Part shown: positions 7,001-9,752 of the stretch, in pieces
Layout of the letters: every line of letters starts with the position of its first letter
How positions within the stretch are numbered: position 1 is the first letter of the stretch
DNA from: Flavobacteriaceae bacterium
GTDB lineage: Bacteria > Bacteroidota > Bacteroidia > Flavobacteriales > Flavobacteriaceae
DNA length: 9,752 bases
NCBI GenBank assembly: GCA_015489265.1
Contig: WFZY01000222.1
Coordinates: forward strand, 1 to 9,752
Reading direction: 5' to 3'
The notes under the pieces: model-generated
Database searches by the model: none
The model's input: the letters and a program-made list of their open reading frames with translations, nothing else
What the model was told of the DNA's origin: nothing
Program-made: the position numbers and the translations under genes

Positions 7001-9579
7001 TCATCGGAATACAGGGCATCATTCCAACCTTTGCCTTTGGGTATTTTGACCCCGACATAAGATTTGAATGGCGAATAAGGTTTCTTTTCGCGGTCGATAC
7101 TAAAATCGCCACCTTTTTCAAACACACGGGTTTTAAAATTTGCTTGTAACATACCGGGCGCATCATCTACTTCAATGTTTAAAGGAATAGTAGCTTTGCC
7201 ATCGGCATCCAGTTTGCCGTCAAAGAGCGTTTCGATATTGCCATAAAAATTTTTGGATACATCATCGAAATGATAATCGGGATAGTTTTTAAAATAGGTT
7301 CTACCTTTTGACAGCCGCATCTCGACCACAGCGCGCAAATTACTAGCCGGTGCGCCATGCAACCATTTGGATTCGAGTTGAAAACTATGATCTTGCTTGT
7401 GTAAAATATCGCCGTTGAATTTTAAATGAATTTTTAAACGATTGGGCTTTATCGCTTCAATTTTAAGTGTCTTGGTAAAAACAGCCCCACCGACTTTGAG
7501 TTTGGCGTGCCAATTGCCGGTCGGCGCTTCGGGCGGTGTTGCTAAACGGAAATCGTAAAAATTGTGATTGGATTGGGTTTTGACGCGTCGTAAAAAGAGT
7601 TGATTTTGCGGATTGTAAACTTCCAAAACCACCGGATGATTTTTGGGTAATTTTTGATTTTTATCCGCAATAATGGCATTGAGAAAGATGCTATCACCCG
7701 GACGCCAAATACCGCGTTCGGCAAATAAATATGCCTTGATGCCTTTCGTGACCTTTTGCCCGGATACATCGAACATGCTCAAAGACAACGAGCTACCATT
7801 ATCAATACGTAAATAGCCGGTTTGCTTGTCTTTTTGCGCTATAATCAAGAAACCCTTATGCGGCAAATTAATCTCGATATGTCCGTCGGCATCCGTCACG
7901 CCCTGCCCTATCAATTGATGTTGGTAATCATAAATTTTAATATCGGCACCGGATATATTTTGTGTCGTAATCAAATCGGTTACAAATACATTCATCGTAT
8001 GGTCACCGTTTTCTTTGGCAATGATACCGAGATTGGACGCCAAAACGTTGCACTTGATTTTGCGGCTGCTATCGTAGTAATAAGACGGATTACAAGGATT
8101 GTTGCGCTGAGAGTAATCGTAATCATCATAATAATAATCGTCATAATAATAGTCATCATTTGGTCCGTCGTAGCGGCTTTCTTCATCATCAGGTTCGGTC
8201 GTTGCAGTTAAATTTTGCGATGTACTATTTAGACAATTATATAAAGATTGCTTTTGGTTAAAACTGATTTCCACGCGGTAAATAGCCCCGGGTTCCACTT
8301 TGATTAAATCGGACAAGTCGAGTGCAAAGACATTCCACGAGCCGTAATCAATAGCTTTATCAGATTTCAGCGGGACTTCATCTTTGTAAACAATCCGCCC
8401 GACCCGTGCCAACTCGCGACTACCGTTTAACTGATTGACTTGCAGGAATTGCGGTACATTTTTCTCAAATATTTTAATGATTTTGACATTAACGGCTTTC
8501 AGATTAACCGCTTTAAAAGGGAAAACCAAGCCGTTGGCATTGGGCAAAATATTACCTTTACTAACCGCTTCAATATTGGGCTTTAAACTGCTGAATTTAA
8601 TGGTTTTGTGATACGTTTTACCTAATTTTTTACCCATTGAATTTTGCAAACTGCGACTGATAATGAGTATTTGCGGTTTATTGAGTCGTTGCTTCGGATA
8701 GACTTTAATGCTGTTATTTTTAACCAAAAAACGCAAAGGTTTTGCCGGTTTAAAATAAATCAAACCTTTGAGATTTTGACGCGCATTGACCGGATCGGAA
8801 AAATAAAGTGTAATAACTTGATCGGGTTCGTTGGTCAGCGATAAATCCATCAATTTAAAACTGTCCAATGCCGGTATTTTAATGACTTTTTCGCCTTTGT
8901 TTTTGGCATTGACCGGTGCGCCGTTCCATTGTAAAATCAAGGTGTTTTCTTGATCGCCACGCGCAATACTATCAACCGTAAAATGATGCGTTTTGTGTTG
9001 ATAATCATGCGACCAACGAATATTTTTTTGCAGTGTCTTTTGAACGGCACTCAAACATTGTTCTACTTTATCGTTATCGGCAAAATCGGCAGTGGTCAAC
9101 TCACCTTCAAATTTATTCCATTTCAGGTTTTGGTTATCATAAGCTTGCATACCCAAAGTTTGCACGTCAATAGCTTGGTTTTTGGTTTGAAAACCAAATT
9201 TGAAAGTTTTAAACACATCCGGCACATCCATAATCTTATCAAGATGCAAACGCGCTTCAAACACTTGTCCGTTGGGTAGTTTTTCATCCGGTTTAAAAAC
9301 AATGGTATAAGGATTGTCCCAAGTGGCAACACCTTTTATGTCGGGGGTGAATTCTAAAACACCGGCATCGAGTTTGTCACCGGCTTTGACTTTTTGCTCT
9401 TGGGTGAGTTCAATAATCACCGGATCGCTGTTTGAAATGACACCGGATGTAAACGCATTGATATAAGTTGTAAATTTTTGGTCGGATTTAAGCGGTTGTT
9501 TATGGTCTTTACAAGACGTTAAAAACAGAAAGGGCAATAAAAAAAATGCACTGAAAGTTAATTGGGAAAAACGTGTCAT
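4036..9579 (-). CDS. Alpha-2-macroglobulin family lipoprotein with thioester (protease trap)
   Basis: 1847 residues from the ATG at 9579. The frame is open to an ATG at 9681, but only the later start gives a signal peptide: MTRFSQLTFSAFFLLPFLFL then lipobox LTSC with Cys23. Bacterial alpha-2-macroglobulins are lipid-anchored macromolecules that are cut by an attacking protease in a bait region, change shape and bind it covalently through a Cys-Gln thioester. Domains (approximate): N-terminal macroglobulin-like domains 60-450; Tyr/Asp-rich loop 463-489; carboxypeptidase-like Ig segment about 525-600; MG2 with RGIWRPGDS at 622-630; further MG domains; Trp-rich EISWRWWWQR at 887-896; bait-region domain about 975-1130 with VVDEGLLDLT at 1113-1122; A2M domain about 1181-1270; thioester PHGCIEQ at 1392-1398 (Cys1395, Gln1398); helical thioester domain to about 1640; C-terminal bMG10-like domain about 1720-1847. 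All key thioester residues are present. The usual partner pbpC (PBP1C) is not downstream; upstream lies outside the window. Confidence 0.95.
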   Translation of the reverse strand: MTRFSQLTFSAFFLLPFLFLTSCKDHKQPLKSDQKFTTYINAFTSGVISNSDPVIIELTQEQKVKAGDKLDAGVLEFTPDIKGVATWDNPYTIVFKPDEKLPNGQVFEARLHLDKIMDVPDVFKTFKFGFQTKNQAIDVQTLGMQAYDNQNLKWNKFEGELTTADFADNDKVEQCLSAVQKTLQKNIRWSHDYQHKTHHFTVDSIARGDQENTLILQWNGAPVNAKNKGEKVIKIPALDSFKLMDLSLTNEPDQVITLYFSDPVNARQNLKGLIYFKPAKPLRFLVKNNSIKVYPKQRLNKPQILIISRSLQNSMGKKLGKTYHKTIKFSSLKPNIEAVSKGNILPNANGLVFPFKAVNLKAVNVKIIKIFEKNVPQFLQVNQLNGSRELARVGRIVYKDEVPLKSDKAIDYGSWNVFALDLSDLIKVEPGAIYRVEISFNQKQSLYNCLNSTSQNLTATTEPDDEESRYDGPNDDYYYDDYYYDDYDYSQRNNPCNPSYYYDSSRKIKCNVLASNLGIIAKENGDHTMNVFVTDLITTQNISGADIKIYDYQHQLIGQGVTDADGHIEINLPHKGFLIIAQKDKQTGYLRIDNGSSLSLSMFDVSGQKVTKGIKAYLFAERGIWRPGDSIFLNAIIADKNQKLPKNHPVVLEVYNPQNQLFLRRVKTQSNHNFYDFRLATPPEAPTGNWHAKLKVGGAVFTKTLKIEAIKPNRLKIHLKFNGDILHKQDHSFQLESKWLHGAPASNLRAVVEMRLSKGRTYFKNYPDYHFDDVSKNFYGNIETLFDGKLDADGKATIPLNIEVDDAPGMLQANFKTRVFEKGGDFSIDREKKPYSPFKSYVGVKIPKGKGWNDALYSDEPNLIPIVTVDEYGKPVNRKKLKIEVYEISWRWWWQRDSNEDLGYYLQSSSSKKLITDYISTKNGKAIYELKFPHDTWGRKFIRITDPVSGHSTGQIFYTDYKGWWDNNNGKAPGGVEMLTFATDKKQYQIGDDVQINLPVSNQGKALISIENGSRMLQSFWVDISKNQHKVSFKTTADMSPNVYVHISYVQAYEHSDNDRPIRLYGVQGISVINPDTRLHPVLNMPEELRPESTVQIKVKEQDGKPMTYSLFVVDEGLLDLTRFKTPAPWNAFYAKEALGVKTYDMYNYVMGAFSGQIAGLLAIGGDEELIENGTKKANRFKPVVKFLGTFHLDKGQTKTHKFIMPNYIGSVRTMLVAGNMQGAYGHADKTTPVKKPLMILASLPRVLGPQEQISLPVTVFSDGKVKDVKVKVTTNDILQLNSGAVQKLHFDQAGEKMVYFDMSVARKVGNGKVKVIASGGGEKADYTIDIPVRLPNPEITRVKDGVVNAGQTWQTDIAPFGITGTNKAVLEVSSIPPINLSQRLEYLMTYPHGCIEQTTSSVFPQLYLPDLVELSNAQKARIQDNITAGIERLKRFQLTNGGFTYWPDESGFADDWGTNYAGHFLIEAKNKGYALPDNMLQDWVRYQKRRAGDWSDNKNGSDYGHRAHQMIQAYRLYTLALAGKPELGAMNRLREIPNLYPAAQWQLIAAYDLAGKTSVARQMMQNLTTQVPKYQELAYTYGNSYRDEAIILRTLIQLNELNKAKTLLDEITADLSSGRWLNTQTLAYELLAVSSFVSKGQNEPMQFDLNISGKNQSVKTAKTLVQIPVKFRSTGATSVKLANNGKQNLFVKLYNTGRPLESPDLATVKNLIMNINYYNVTGQPIDVSQIKQGTDFVIEVTVTHPGILKAYQNMALTQIFPSGWEITNSRLDNIARWKSDSFTYQDIRDDRVMTYFDLSRGKTKTFRLMANASYTGEFYLPSVKCEAMYDHNIMAVSNGKWVKVVR
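8113..8157 (-). repeat. Short in-frame tandem repeat encoding a Tyr/Asp loop in the alpha-2-macroglobulin
   Basis: Two 15-bp units (8122-8136 and 8137-8151, one mismatch) plus a partial third encode DDYYY-DDYYY-DDYDY. The unit is a multiple of three, so copy-number slippage would keep the frame. It lies in a longer acidic segment between cysteines 449 and 496 of the protein. Confidence 0.7.
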
Positions 9580-9690
9580 AAAAGGAAATTTTAAATCGCT
9601 TAAATATAAGAAAATAAGTTGGAAGTTTTTTTTATCTTCTGTAAATTTATTTTTGGCAGATTCAACTAGCAAATGCAACATTTTTGTTTA

Positions 9691-9698
9691 CAAATTTA
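9691..9698 (-). promoter_or_regulatory. Candidate promoter (-7 element) of the alpha-2-macroglobulin gene
   Basis: TAAATTTG on the minus strand fits TAnnTTTG. A weak -33 (TATG instead of TTTG) lies 22 nt upstream. Transcription would start near 9684, giving a leader of about 105 nt to the chosen ATG at 9579. The far-upstream ATG at 9681 would then be almost leaderless, another reason to doubt it. Confidence 0.35.
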
Positions 9699-9752
9699 TA
9701 AAATTGATTTTTAGGGTTGTCATAATTTAGATTTTTTCTAGGTCTTCTATTG

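Noticed and set aside
9580..9681. 34-residue extension of the alpha-2-macroglobulin to ATG 9681
   Set aside because: It would bury the lipoprotein signal peptide; the region is AT-rich and lies just after a candidate promoter.

Overview
The window looks like chromosome from a member of the Bacteroidota. The evidence is a 30S protein THX of the type found in that phylum, Bacteroidota-style candidate promoters (TAnnTTTG), a lipoprotein with a surface-export-like motif after its lipobox, a DUF4382-type protein, a very large alpha-2-macroglobulin with a Tyr/Asp-rich loop, and AT-rich intergenic DNA. No finer placement is possible from the sequence alone. A bias toward one strand is clear: two plus-strand genes on the left, then everything minus.

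Left part (1-1894), ordinary core genes. The 3' end of an acyl-CoA dehydrogenase gene is closed by a strong hairpin terminator. Next comes menE (O-succinylbenzoate-CoA ligase, menaquinone synthesis). Converging on menE is a 35-residue gene for 30S ribosomal protein THX with its own intrinsic terminator.

Middle part (about 1895-3050), a gene-poor repeat graveyard. It holds, in order: a stretch that may fold as RNA (about 2090-2160); a MITE-like element of about 290 bp (2198-2488) with imperfect terminal inverted repeats carrying GGCTCT; inside that element a cluster of 13-nt palindromes sharing the core CCTWCGG (a fifth, imperfect relative lies at 1992-2004); a 90-bp inverted-repeat element with TGTCTCAAAAG ends (2540-2629); and a purB (adenylosuccinate lyase) remnant that lacks its start and about 240-250 internal codons and has a frameshift at the deletion joint.

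Right part (3041-9752), two minus-strand cell-envelope lipoprotein genes. The upstream one encodes an alpha-2-macroglobulin of about 1847 residues with an intact Cys-Ile-Glu-Gln thioester motif, predicted to be a lipid-anchored protease trap. The downstream one, 90 bp later, encodes a DUF4382-like lipoprotein with a C-terminal carboxypeptidase-regulatory-like beta domain and a KKDDE motif right after the lipid-anchored Cys, which suggests surface display. Its terminator lies directly against the purB remnant.

No complete new defence or metabolic system is visible. The parts most worth a second look are the mini-hairpin family, the two inverted-repeat elements and the deleted purB.
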